From Sphingomonas kyeonggiensis (lineage in GTDB: Bacteria > Pseudomonadota > Alphaproteobacteria > Sphingomonadales > Sphingomonadaceae): a stretch of 64,000 nt of DNA. Each line of letters starts with the position of its first letter. Position 1 is the stretch's first letter. The translations under genes were made by a program, and so were the position numbers. Location: NCBI RefSeq assembly GCF_014196745.1, contig NZ_JACIEH010000001.1, forward strand, positions 310,001-374,000. The letters are read 5' to 3'. The notes below the pieces were generated by a model. The model saw only the letters and a list, made by a program, of their open reading frames with translations, made no database searches and had not been told where the DNA came from. Shown in pieces: positions 18,055 to 25,785 of this stretch.

Positions 18055-18222
18055 ATGGATCAGTCTATGAAGATAGATGCCGCTGGTACGGAAGATCCCA
18101 AAGCTTTTCTTTCCGCTCTAGGGATCGAGATCGACGCGGCTACCGAAGCGGTTCTCCAGAAGAAGCTCGCCTCCGCGACCAATGGCCAGCAAGCGGCTGC
18201 GATCGTTCATTTCGACGGTTGA
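18055..18222 (+). CDS. RiPP precursor peptide 1 (55 aa)
   Basis: A short gene encoding 55 residues. The N-terminal part is leader-like (MDQSMKIDAAGTED), followed by DPKAFLSALGIEIDA, a helical stretch VLQKKLASA, and a short C-terminal end QQAAAIVHFDG. It aligns with the next small gene along DPxAFLxxLGIxxDA and at the end AAI(V/I)Hx(D). The shared, highly patterned leader and short conserved end, directly upstream of three radical SAM genes, support a role as the substrate peptide. The likely core is the last 8-11 residues. It is too short for most gene callers. Confidence 0.8.
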   Translation: MDQSMKIDAAGTEDPKAFLSALGIEIDAATEAVLQKKLASATNGQQAAAIVHFDG

Positions 18223-18276
18223 GCGATCGATATTTCGCGAAGCCCGCACTTATTTCCAGAAAAGGGAAGTGATGTC

Positions 18277-18507
18277 ATGGCGAGCCCAATCACCGTCGAT
18301 CTGGACGCGGCCAAAGCGGCGCTTACGTCGCTGAAGGCGAATCCGCCGTCCCATGACGACATTGCGAGTGACCCCGAGGCGTTTCTTGCGCGGCTGGGGA
18401 TTCAAGTCGATGCGGATACGCTTTCGACGATCCAGTCCAAGCTGTCCGCGCAGAAGGCTCTTTCCTCGGAGTCGGAGCAGGCTGCGATCATCCATATCGA
18501 TAGCTGA
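18277..18507 (+). CDS. RiPP precursor peptide 2 (76 aa)
   Basis: A 76-residue paralogue of the preceding peptide, with a longer N-terminus (MASPITVDLDAAKAALTSLK). DPEAFLARLGIQVDADT and the final EQAAIIHIDS align with peptide 1. The conserved end H-x-D (His-Ile-Asp here, His-Phe-Asp in peptide 1) and the invariant AAI before it are the probable target of the modifying enzymes. A strong ribosome binding site (AAGGGAAG) precedes the ATG. It lies 54 bp after peptide 1 and 54 bp before the first radical SAM gene, so all three are likely on one mRNA. Confidence 0.82.
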   Translation: MASPITVDLDAAKAALTSLKANPPSHDDIASDPEAFLARLGIQVDADTLSTIQSKLSAQKALSSESEQAAIIHIDS

Positions 18508-18561
18508 GCAGGCGGGGCGGCGGGTTGCCGTCGACTCTCTTCTATCGGCGAAGGGTGGGGC

Positions 18562-19620
18562 ATGAGGCTTTCCGCAAGTTCGCTCGACGCTGCAGCTGTC
18601 CACGTTCAGAACCCGCTCAAGACGCTGGTTCTGAACGTGACGCTGCAGTGCCCATTGCGGTGCGCGCACTGCTGCTTTTCGTCGGACATGTTTCAGGGCG
18701 GCTGCCTGTCGGCCGCTGACGTTGCGCTGGCCATTACCCAGGCGGCCCAGTCACCGACGCTGGAGATCGTGTGCTTCGTCGGCGGCGATCCCTTGCTGCA
18801 TCCGATGCTGGTCGCCGATGGAATTGCACTTGCGGCGTCGCTTGGCCTGAAGACAAGCATCACCACCAGCGCTTTCTGGGCAAAATCCGCGGAGAAGGCG
18901 CGTGCCGTGCTCGCTCCGCTGCGCGCTGCGGGACTTACCGATCTCGTCATCTCCTATGACGACGCACACGCCGCTTTCGTGCGGGAGGCGTATATCGCCA
19001 ATGCCCTGGCCGAGGCGCGCGCGCTGGATATCGTCGTACGCATTGCGGTGGTCGTCGAAACCGGCTCGAAGATCACTGCCGCCAGCCTGAGGACCTCGCT
19101 CGGGCTCGACGATGTGCCTTCCGTCAAGGTCTACCAGACGATCGCCAATTCCACCGGGCGTGCCGCCGAGCACCGGAATGGCGAGGATCCCGGTACGCCG
19201 ATCCATCCCGATGCCTATCGCGGTCCGTGCCAGTCCATCCTCAATACCGTGGAAATCGATAGCGAGGGAGGCGTTCGACCGTGTTGTGGCGTCCTCCCGC
19301 ACCACGATGCGCTCCGCGTCGGGCACATCCACGGCCAGGGCATAGTCCCTGCGATGCAAGATGCCGCGGCGGATCCGCTCTTCCGCTGGATCAGCCTCGA
19401 AGGCCCGATTTCGATCCTCGCCAAAGTCACCGCCGACGACCCGGAGCCGATCCGCGCCGAGACCTTCGACGGTATCTGCACCGCCTGCGACCGGTTGTTC
19501 GGCAATCCCGATTTGCTCGACAGGGTGCGCGCGGCCGCCGAGCAGCGCCGCGACTGGCTCGATCGTACGGAAATGCTGCTCCAGCGGATTTCGCTCGCGT
19601 CCGATTCCGCGGCGGCCTGA
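18562..19620 (+). CDS. Radical SAM/SPASM-like peptide maturase 1
   Basis: A 352-residue radical SAM enzyme. The cluster motif is CPLRCAHC with Cys30, Cys34 and Cys37 (CX3CX2C), followed by VGGDPLL, the usual SAM-contact GGEP-like motif. Cysteines in the C-terminal part (GPCQSI, RPCCGVL, GICTACD) suggest one or more auxiliary iron-sulfur clusters. The product and bond formed are unknown; in this setting it most likely acts on the precursor peptides. Its stop overlaps the start of the next gene (TGATG). Confidence 0.85.
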   Translation: MRLSASSLDAAAVHVQNPLKTLVLNVTLQCPLRCAHCCFSSDMFQGGCLSAADVALAITQAAQSPTLEIVCFVGGDPLLHPMLVADGIALAASLGLKTSITTSAFWAKSAEKARAVLAPLRAAGLTDLVISYDDAHAAFVREAYIANALAEARALDIVVRIAVVVETGSKITAASLRTSLGLDDVPSVKVYQTIANSTGRAAEHRNGEDPGTPIHPDAYRGPCQSILNTVEIDSEGGVRPCCGVLPHHDALRVGHIHGQGIVPAMQDAAADPLFRWISLEGPISILAKVTADDPEPIRAETFDGICTACDRLFGNPDLLDRVRAAAEQRRDWLDRTEMLLQRISLASDSAAA

Positions 19621-21584
19621 TGAGCGTCGATCTTCTCCTTTGCTGCGCACCGGTGATGGCGGTGGTACGCCCGTCGCCTGCGCTGGGTCTTCTCCAGGCG
19701 ACCTTCCACGACCGTGGCGTGGATGTGACGTCGCTCTATCTCAACCTGCTGTTCGCCGAGCGGATCGGCGTCGATCTGAACGAAGCGCTTGCGGAGGATA
19801 TCCCGACGCATCTCCTGACCGGCGACTGGTTGTTCGCGCCGTTGCTGGGAGCGTTGCCGCAGCGGGAGCAAAGTGCGCGGCACGCGGCCGAACTCGAACA
19901 GACATTGGCGCGCAAGGGGCTGGAAGCGCTCTACCACGTACGCGACCATGTCGTGCGGCCATTCCGGGACGAGGCGGTCGAGCGAGTTCTGGCGCTCAGC
20001 CCGCGTATCGTCGGCTTCACCACGATGTTCGAGCAAACGGCTGCATCGCTCGCCATCGCGGCTGAGATCAAGCGGCATAGCCCATCGACCAAGATCGTTT
20101 TCGGGGGCGCCAACTGCCATGGGCCGATGGGCCCGACGCTGCTTCGGAACTATTCCCAGATCGACTATGTGTTCACCGGAGAAGCGGAGCTCGACTTCGC
20201 ACCGTTCGTGGAGACGCTGCTGGGCCGCTCCGGAGCCGTGGCGACCCCGCGCGGCTATATCGGCCGAGACGTGCCGCCCGGACTGCCGGCATCACCCGTC
20301 AACGATCTCGATCGCCTGCCGATTCCCGATTATTCGGACTATTTCGAGCAACTGGCCCAGCTATCGGAACGCGATCGCATTCGCCCGTCCATTCCGTTCG
20401 AATCGTCTCGCGGATGCTGGTGGGGACAGAAGCATCATTGCACCTTTTGCGGCCTCAACCCGACGGGCATGGCCTACCGGGCGAAATCCGCCGAACGCGT
20501 AGTCGACGAGATCGAGGAACTCGGCATGCGCCACGGCATCGATCGCTTCTTCGCGACCGACAATATCCTGAGCATCGGGCATGTCGACAACGTCATGCGC
20601 AAGCTCGGAGGTCAGGAAGGGGAAGCACCGACGCGGCGCCTCTTTTACGAGATCAAGGCGAATCTGGACGAAGCGCAATTGCGGGTGCTGGGCGAGGCCG
20701 GCGCAACCTGGTTGCAGCCCGGCATAGAGAGTCTTTGCGACTCCGTGCTGAAGATCATGCGCAAGGGCGTGAACACGATCACCAATCTCAAGCTGTTGCG
20801 GAACAGTCGCGAGATCGGCGTGGGGATCATCTGGTCGATCCTCTACGGGTTCCCGGGCGAGCCGCCGGAGGATTATGCGCATCTCGCCACGCAGCTTCCG
20901 CTGTTCGCGCACCTCACGCCCCCCAATAGCTGCCTGAGAATCCGTCTCGACCGGTTCAGCCCCAATTACGATCAGGCTGAAACTATCGGTTTCAGGCATG
21001 TGCGCCCGATGCCGGCCTATGGCGCATTGTTCGACCTGCCCGAAGACGACCTCGCCGACGTGGCCTATTTCTTCGAAGGGGACGCTCCGTCATCGGCGAG
21101 CGACGAGGATCTGAAAGCGTTGAAGGCGGCGGTCGCGGTCTGGCGTTCGCATTGGACGCAGGGAAAAGTCACGCCGCAGCTGACCATGGCGGCGGCCGCG
21201 CACGGCAAACTGGTCAAGGATACGCGCAGTTGCGCCGTCGACCCGCTTCATTTCGTCAGCGGCGCCGAATTGGCCGTTATCGACATACTTCGCACGCCAA
21301 TGTCGCGCGTGAAGCTGTTCGAGCAAATGGTTGATCACCATGGCCCCGACGAGACCGAGCTGGCGCTGGCCGAGATGCTGCGGCGCGGCTTCGTGGTCGA
21401 TGCATGGGGCGTGCTCATGACACTCGTCACCGAGGCCGGTCTCGAGATTTTCGATGCCGCTGCGCGCGCGGACCAGCCCCATGGCTATCTCGTGCCGGTT
21501 GCGGGCTTGCCGGGCTCGCCGCCATCTGCGGTGCATCGTCCGCAGCACAATGCGTCGGTTATGCAGGCGAGCGTGGCGGCGTGA
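19620..21584 (+). CDS. B12-binding radical SAM RiPP C-methyltransferase-like enzyme
   Basis: A 654-residue protein matching the 'RiPP maturation radical SAM protein 1' family (TIGR03975 type). Residues 1-205 form the cobalamin-binding Rossmann part (PSPALGLLQATFHDRG, RIVGFTTMFEQT, VFGGANCHGP), without the classical DxHxxG. The radical SAM part follows: SSRGCWWGQKHHCTFCGLN carries Cys266, Cys274 and Cys277, an unusual CX7CX2C spacing typical of this family, then GMAYRAKS. Family members are predicted or shown to methylate unreactive carbons in peptides. The ATG overlaps the previous stop, and the last bases overlap the next gene. Confidence 0.9.
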   Translation: MSVDLLLCCAPVMAVVRPSPALGLLQATFHDRGVDVTSLYLNLLFAERIGVDLNEALAEDIPTHLLTGDWLFAPLLGALPQREQSARHAAELEQTLARKGLEALYHVRDHVVRPFRDEAVERVLALSPRIVGFTTMFEQTAASLAIAAEIKRHSPSTKIVFGGANCHGPMGPTLLRNYSQIDYVFTGEAELDFAPFVETLLGRSGAVATPRGYIGRDVPPGLPASPVNDLDRLPIPDYSDYFEQLAQLSERDRIRPSIPFESSRGCWWGQKHHCTFCGLNPTGMAYRAKSAERVVDEIEELGMRHGIDRFFATDNILSIGHVDNVMRKLGGQEGEAPTRRLFYEIKANLDEAQLRVLGEAGATWLQPGIESLCDSVLKIMRKGVNTITNLKLLRNSREIGVGIIWSILYGFPGEPPEDYAHLATQLPLFAHLTPPNSCLRIRLDRFSPNYDQAETIGFRHVRPMPAYGALFDLPEDDLADVAYFFEGDAPSSASDEDLKALKAAVAVWRSHWTQGKVTPQLTMAAAAHGKLVKDTRSCAVDPLHFVSGAELAVIDILRTPMSRVKLFEQMVDHHGPDETELALAEMLRRGFVVDAWGVLMTLVTEAGLEIFDAAARADQPHGYLVPVAGLPGSPPSAVHRPQHNASVMQASVAA

Positions 21585-22738
21585 CGGTCGAGGTTCGTCC
21601 GTTCGGCGACAAATGCAATATCAAGTGCCGATATTGCTATCAGGAGGGGATCCGTGCCGCCGGCAATATCCCGACCGGCTACGACATCGAAGCGGTCATG
21701 GGCCGGCTCGATGATCTCGCACAGCCCTTCACGCTGTTCGGCGGGGAAATCATGATGACCCCGCGACGCGACATCGAGCGCCTGCTCGCATTGGGGCTCG
21801 ATCGTCACGGCGGGACAGGCCTGCAGACCAACGGTACGCTGATGGAGCCTTCGGACATTGATATGTTCCGCAGGTACAATGTGCGTATTGGTGTTTCGAT
21901 CGACGGCCCGGGGCCGCTCAACGACGCGCGATGGGCCGGTACGCTCGCGGCGACGCGCCGTGCCACGGCGCGTACCGAGGCGTTGATCGAGACCCTGTGC
22001 CGCGAAGGTATCCCACCCAATATCATTGTCACCCTGAGCCGGATCAACGCCGGCGAGCGGCTCGACGAACTGTGTGACTGGCTTCGGTTTCTGGACGGTC
22101 TCGGCGTCCGGCGCGTCCGGCTTCACACGCTCGAAAAGGACGACACGGCAGGGGGCGAGGGATTGGCGTTGAGCGACGCCGAGAACATCCGCGCGTTGCG
22201 GCGCATGCGATCGATCGAACATGAGTTCCGTACGACGAAGTTCGACCTGTTCGGTGAGATGCGCGCGATGCTGCTCGGAGACGATCGCGAGGTGTCGTGC
22301 ATTTTCCACGCTTGCGACCCCTATGCCACGCAGGCCGTGGTGGGCGTCGAAGGTGATGGCTCGCTGGGGAATTGCGGCCGGACCAACAAGGACGGTGTCG
22401 GCTATCTGAAGGCGCGGCACGCGGGGTACGAGCGCCAGGTCAGCCTTTATCGTACGCCCTGGGCCGAAGGTGGCTGTGCCGGGTGCCGATACTTCCTGAT
22501 GTGCAAGGGTAATTGCCCCGGCACGGCGATCGAGGGGGATTGGCGCAAGCGATCGTCCGACTGTGCCGTATGGTTTGCGATGTTCGAGGACATCGAGGCG
22601 GAACTTGCCGCCGGCGGCGAAGTGCCGCTCAGTGCCGCCCCGGATCGGCTGGCGATCGAAGGGGCGCTGATCGATGCCTGGACGCTGGGGGCGAATCCCT
22701 CCATCCATTCGCTTCGTGAAGCCGGCGCAGCGTCATGA
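21581..22738 (+). CDS. Radical SAM/SPASM peptide maturase 2
   Basis: A 385-residue radical SAM protein with a complete SPASM domain. The start is GTG at 21581, in a GTGA overlap with the previous stop. The frame is open further upstream, but that part only reads through the previous gene. CNIKCRYC holds Cys12, Cys16 and Cys19; LFGGEIMM is the SAM-contact motif. The C-terminus has the SPASM cysteines (GNCGR, then CAGCRYFLMCKGNCPG and a last SSDC). SPASM maturases often form carbon-carbon, ether or thioether crosslinks within peptides. The exact reaction here cannot be read from sequence. Confidence 0.87.
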   Translation: MTVEVRPFGDKCNIKCRYCYQEGIRAAGNIPTGYDIEAVMGRLDDLAQPFTLFGGEIMMTPRRDIERLLALGLDRHGGTGLQTNGTLMEPSDIDMFRRYNVRIGVSIDGPGPLNDARWAGTLAATRRATARTEALIETLCREGIPPNIIVTLSRINAGERLDELCDWLRFLDGLGVRRVRLHTLEKDDTAGGEGLALSDAENIRALRRMRSIEHEFRTTKFDLFGEMRAMLLGDDREVSCIFHACDPYATQAVVGVEGDGSLGNCGRTNKDGVGYLKARHAGYERQVSLYRTPWAEGGCAGCRYFLMCKGNCPGTAIEGDWRKRSSDCAVWFAMFEDIEAELAAGGEVPLSAAPDRLAIEGALIDAWTLGANPSIHSLREAGAAS

Positions 22739-24216
22739 GCGAGCCGCGCCTAAGCTGGCCAAGGCCGCCATTTGCCGTCTCTCATCCCGAGACCTTGCTG
22801 ACCGAAGCTACGCATCGCCGCCTCGCATTTGCCAGCGCACGGACCAGGGAAATCTGGGAGCCGCGGCTGGAGAGTCTGTCCGTCGCGGCGGTGGCGACTG
22901 AACTGCACCTGGTCACGACGGGAGCGCTCGATGCCAGTCTGGTCTGGTGTCCGTACGATAGCCTCGCGGCATTCGTCGAGCAGCTGAAGGCATCGCATTT
23001 GGAGTGGAAGGCCGGGCAGCCGGTGTTGCGCGCGATCGAACGCGCGGATCCGGAAGCTGCAGCACTCGACCTGCTCACGCAGATTTCCTATCCCCTCATG
23101 GTGTCGCTACCCGGTGGCGATGCCGCCAGCGTGTCGATCGATACGAACGATCCCACGGACACCGCCCGCATGTTCGGTTATCCGGCATGCTGTGCCGCGG
23201 CTTGGGCCGGCAAGCTTGCCGCCGGCACCGCCGATCCGCTTGCCAGCTTGCTTTCCGAGTCGAGTTGGGCCGGGAAGCCGTTGACGGCGGGCGTGATGCT
23301 GGGAGCGCTCGGTCTCGGTCCCGTGCGCCATCTGCCTTGCAACCCGGATTGCGCGCCGTCGGGCAACATGGCGCGTATATTCCTCGAGGCCATGGCGTCG
23401 ATCGGCTTTACCGCCGAAGCGGGCTGGCTGGCGCAGATGGTGGAATGGCGGGTACGGGCTTCGCTCGTGGGCGGCATCGCGGAGGTCGAGACCGGCGCTT
23501 TCCGCTTCACCTGGCAGTCGGGGGATGCTTCGACGGCCGCGCCATCGGTGACAAGCGGCAACGGCACGCCGGAGGCCGCGCCGTCGGGCCTGTCGTCCAT
23601 CTTCGCCAAGCCTTCGGTGCCAGCCCGGAAGCCGGTGGCGCCGGCGGCCGCTGTGTCCGCACCGGCTGGCGAGGATTTCGCGCGTGCGGGATTCGCCAAT
23701 ACATTCGCACATCGTTCGCGGTGGAGCACGGTCGTCTGGGAGCAATCGAAACTGCTCCGCAAGGCCCGGACAATCGTGCATCCCGCGTGCGGCGGAGGCC
23801 TGCTGCTCGAGTTGCTCCTGCAAAGTCATCCATCGCTGCGCGTCTGCGGGATCGAGGCCGACGTAACGCTTGCGGCTCGCGCACGCGCGCGACTGCGAGA
23901 GGACCGGTCGATGATCGTCGAGGCCGACTGGATGCTGGAACTGGAGCGCCGCGACGCCGAGCAGGCCAGCTTCGACCTGGCATTCGTCGATCCCGAACCT
24001 CTGCTCGATCTTTCCGGGGATCGGCGGGGCGTGATCGTCGCAGGTCTGGCGAAACTGGCGCGATCGACGGTGTTCATTGCCACCGACCGGGCATTGGGCC
24101 GTTTCGGGACCCTGGAGGCGATGGTGTCAACTCTCGGAGGCGTGCCGGTAGCGGGCCGTGCTCGGTATATCTCCTGCCTGTTTGCCGGCCCCGTGCCGGC
24201 GGTCATGATAGCGTAG
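22735..24216 (+). CDS. RiPP-cluster protein: Cys-motif domain (DUF483-like) fused to methyltransferase-like domain
   Basis: A 493-residue protein that I only partly recognise. The middle (about 110-240) has FGYPACC (Cys152-Cys153) and HLPCNPDCAPSGN (Cys202, Cys206), a pattern like DUF483 in which paired cysteines may bind metal. An Ala/Pro-rich linker (265-312) follows. The C-terminal part (about 340-485) looks like a class I SAM-dependent methyltransferase: HPACGGGLLLEL as motif I, CGIEAD with acidic Glu374, and FDLAFVDPEPLL as motif IV. It overlaps the previous gene (ATGA), so it belongs to the operon. It may methylate the peptide or serve as a binding partner; that is inference. Confidence 0.6.
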   Translation: MSEPRLSWPRPPFAVSHPETLLTEATHRRLAFASARTREIWEPRLESLSVAAVATELHLVTTGALDASLVWCPYDSLAAFVEQLKASHLEWKAGQPVLRAIERADPEAAALDLLTQISYPLMVSLPGGDAASVSIDTNDPTDTARMFGYPACCAAAWAGKLAAGTADPLASLLSESSWAGKPLTAGVMLGALGLGPVRHLPCNPDCAPSGNMARIFLEAMASIGFTAEAGWLAQMVEWRVRASLVGGIAEVETGAFRFTWQSGDASTAAPSVTSGNGTPEAAPSGLSSIFAKPSVPARKPVAPAAAVSAPAGEDFARAGFANTFAHRSRWSTVVWEQSKLLRKARTIVHPACGGGLLLELLLQSHPSLRVCGIEADVTLAARARARLREDRSMIVEADWMLELERRDAEQASFDLAFVDPEPLLDLSGDRRGVIVAGLAKLARSTVFIATDRALGRFGTLEAMVSTLGGVPVAGRARYISCLFAGPVPAVMIA

Positions 24217-24223
24217 TCGCGAT

Positions 24224-25009
24224 ATGCAGATCGACTGGCGACGGATGAGCGAACCGCAGCCCGACGGCTATGATACGGCGATCCTTCTCGAATTGGAGAA
24301 GGCACAGGGGCAGGGGGGCGTGGTGCTGCCGGACCAGGCACATCGCCTGTATGCCGGGGGCGTTCTGCTATCGAATGAAGATCCGCTCATTCCTGCACCG
24401 CGCTATGGACCTGTAGAGGGCGTGTCGCCTGTACTGGATCGCGCGATCGCCTATGTTGCGCGCTGGCCCGCAATGTCCCGGCAATGGCCGGCAATCGTGC
24501 GCACGATCCAGTGCTTTACCGACACGGAAACCAGGCGACCGCTATGCTCGTCCAGCCATTCGGTCGGCTCGCGCCCCGGTGTCATCGCGCTCACGGTCGA
24601 TTGCCCCCTCGCAGCTGCGCAGGCGATCGTCCACGAGGCCGCGCATCTCAAGCTGCGAATGATGGGCGTGGGCAACGAATCGGCCGACCGGATCGTCGCA
24701 AATGCGCCGGATGTGCTCTATGAAAGCCCGATCGTTACCGAGATGCTTCGGCCGATGACGGCCGTGCTGCACGCGCAATATTCGTTCATGCACGTGTTGC
24801 AACTCGATCTCGAGATGCTTGCGCAAGAGGACGATCCTGTCGTCCGCGAAGATATCAGGAGTCTGGTTGCGCGCAACGCGCCGCGCATGGCCAAAGGACT
24901 TGCCACGCTTCGCCGCGAACTCCGAACGGATGCGGTCGGCGCGAAGTTCTGTGATGGCTTCTTTGGGTGGTGCGAAGCCGCACTGAAGGCGAGCCGGGAT
25001 GTCGCTTAG
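24224..25009 (+). CDS. HExxH-motif peptide-modification protein (TIGR04267-like)
   Basis: A 261-residue protein with HEAAH at residues 137-141 (AQAIVHEAAHLKLRMM) and further His183 and His190 downstream (VLHAQYSFMHVLQLDLEM). The arrangement resembles the 'HExxH motif-containing putative peptide modification protein' family found beside radical SAM genes in RiPP clusters. I recall reports that some members act as iron- and 2-oxoglutarate-dependent beta-hydroxylases rather than proteases, but cannot verify this here. The conserved Asp and His of the precursor ends would be possible targets. It starts 7 bp after the preceding stop; an ATG at 24245 is an alternative start. It is the last intact gene of the cluster. 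Confidence 0.7.
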   Translation: MQIDWRRMSEPQPDGYDTAILLELEKAQGQGGVVLPDQAHRLYAGGVLLSNEDPLIPAPRYGPVEGVSPVLDRAIAYVARWPAMSRQWPAIVRTIQCFTDTETRRPLCSSSHSVGSRPGVIALTVDCPLAAAQAIVHEAAHLKLRMMGVGNESADRIVANAPDVLYESPIVTEMLRPMTAVLHAQYSFMHVLQLDLEMLAQEDDPVVREDIRSLVARNAPRMAKGLATLRRELRTDAVGAKFCDGFFGWCEAALKASRDVA

Positions 25010-25011
25010 AT

Positions 25012-25130
25012 AGATGCGATGGCGCGTGATGCAGGTTTGAGCGACGGGATGATCGCAGTTCCGGAACGCAGAAGTCGCATAGCTTCGAAAGCGGCCTGAA
25101 CGTCCCGATCTTTCTGAATTCTATGTATTT
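25012..25130 (+). pseudogene. Decayed fragment of a tyrosine recombinase gene
   Basis: This stretch closely matches bases 34384-34486 of the intact integrase gene, corresponding to its residues about 251-283. Long identical runs include GATGATCGC and CGATCTTTCTGAAT. In the best frame it reads ARDAGLSDGMIAV and then hits a stop, so it cannot be functional. It begins within a few bases of the HExxH gene stop and ends 11 bp before the tRNA-derived repeat. It has the same orientation towards the repeat as the intact integrase has towards the tRNA, as expected for the leftover end of an older island at this site. Confidence 0.8.
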
Positions 25131-25140
25131 CAAAGACTTG

Positions 25141-25164
25141 CTGGTGCGGACGGCGGGACTCGAA
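25141..25164 (+). repeat. Attachment-site repeat, distal copy (3' end of tRNA-Leu)
   Basis: A 24-bp segment identical to 34865-34888, which is the 3' end of tRNA-Leu(TAA) including the encoded CCA. The sequence begins CTGGTGCGGACGGCGG and ends at CTCGAA. Outside it the two flanks diverge at once. It marks the far end of the integrated element; the other copy lies inside the tRNA gene. Confidence 0.92.
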
Positions 25165-25173
25165 AATTCTCGC

Positions 25174-25252
25174 AGGGGAATGGAGGAGAATGCAGGGGTA
25201 AGGTATTTAGATTTTACAATTTCTAGTCCCCTGAAAGACCCTCCATTCCCCT
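25174..25252. repeat. Nested inverted repeat just inside the element end
   Basis: A perfect 13-bp inverted repeat (AGGGGAATGGAGG at 25174-25186, complement at 25240-25252) encloses a second 6-bp pair (CAGGGG near 25193 and CCCCTG near 25228) around an AT-rich centre. It lies 10 bp inside the attachment repeat. Likely roles are arm-type integrase or excisionase sites, or a transcription stop for the operon reading towards it. The rest of 25010-25374 contains no gene besides the integrase fragment and repeat. Confidence 0.5.
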
Positions 25253-25374
25253 AATTGGGCCACGTAATTGGCCACGACGAAATTCTCTTTGGCGATGACA
25301 GCTTTGCGCCCCATTGTCGCCGTTCGAAGGCGATCGCGGCGGCACTAACAGCCGTCGTTCGTTCAGCTAGCCGC

Positions 25375-25782
25375 TCACTGTCCGGTCTGTACGACGGATA
25401 TCATCACGCACGCCTGTGCCAGGCCGTTCTTGCTTCCGAGGTCAAGCGAGATGACGGATTGGAAGCCGGTTGGCGTGAGTGCTGCTAACCTGGTTATCGC
25501 GCCACCAGAGAGTGTAATCGTCGCGGGCGAGGTCGATTGATCTACCGAGATATCGTACCAATCGACGGTCTCGTCGATCCCGGTGCCGAGCGCCTTAGCG
25601 CAGGCTTCCTTGGCGCAGAAGGCGCGCGCGTAAAACGACGCCTCGGTCAGATTGGCGGCAACCCGTGACCGTGCCAGTTCTTCTTCAGAAAATACTTCTT
25701 CGAGATAGCCGCGCCCAAATCGAGCCAGTGAACGGCGAAATCTTTCGATCTGCAGGATGTCAGCGCCGATCCCGATCAGCAC
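25375..25782 (-). CDS. acpS: Holo-[acyl-carrier-protein] synthase (AcpS-type 4'-phosphopantetheinyl transferase)
   Basis: A 135-residue AcpS-type enzyme, which transfers the phosphopantetheine arm from CoA to a carrier protein serine. Magnesium-binding residues are visible: Asp8 in MLIGIGADILQIERF and Glu59 in FCAKEACAKALGTG; VFSEEELARSR is also typical. It is the last gene of the element operon, 3 bp after the membrane protein gene. No carrier protein is encoded in the element, so it must act on a host carrier or on an unrecognised one. It is probably a second copy beside the chromosomal gene. Its presence at the end of a defence-like operon is unusual. Confidence 0.88.
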   Translation of the reverse strand: MLIGIGADILQIERFRRSLARFGRGYLEEVFSEEELARSRVAANLTEASFYARAFCAKEACAKALGTGIDETVDWYDISVDQSTSPATITLSGGAITRLAALTPTGFQSVISLDLGSKNGLAQACVMISVVQTGQ

Positions 25783-25785
25783 CGG

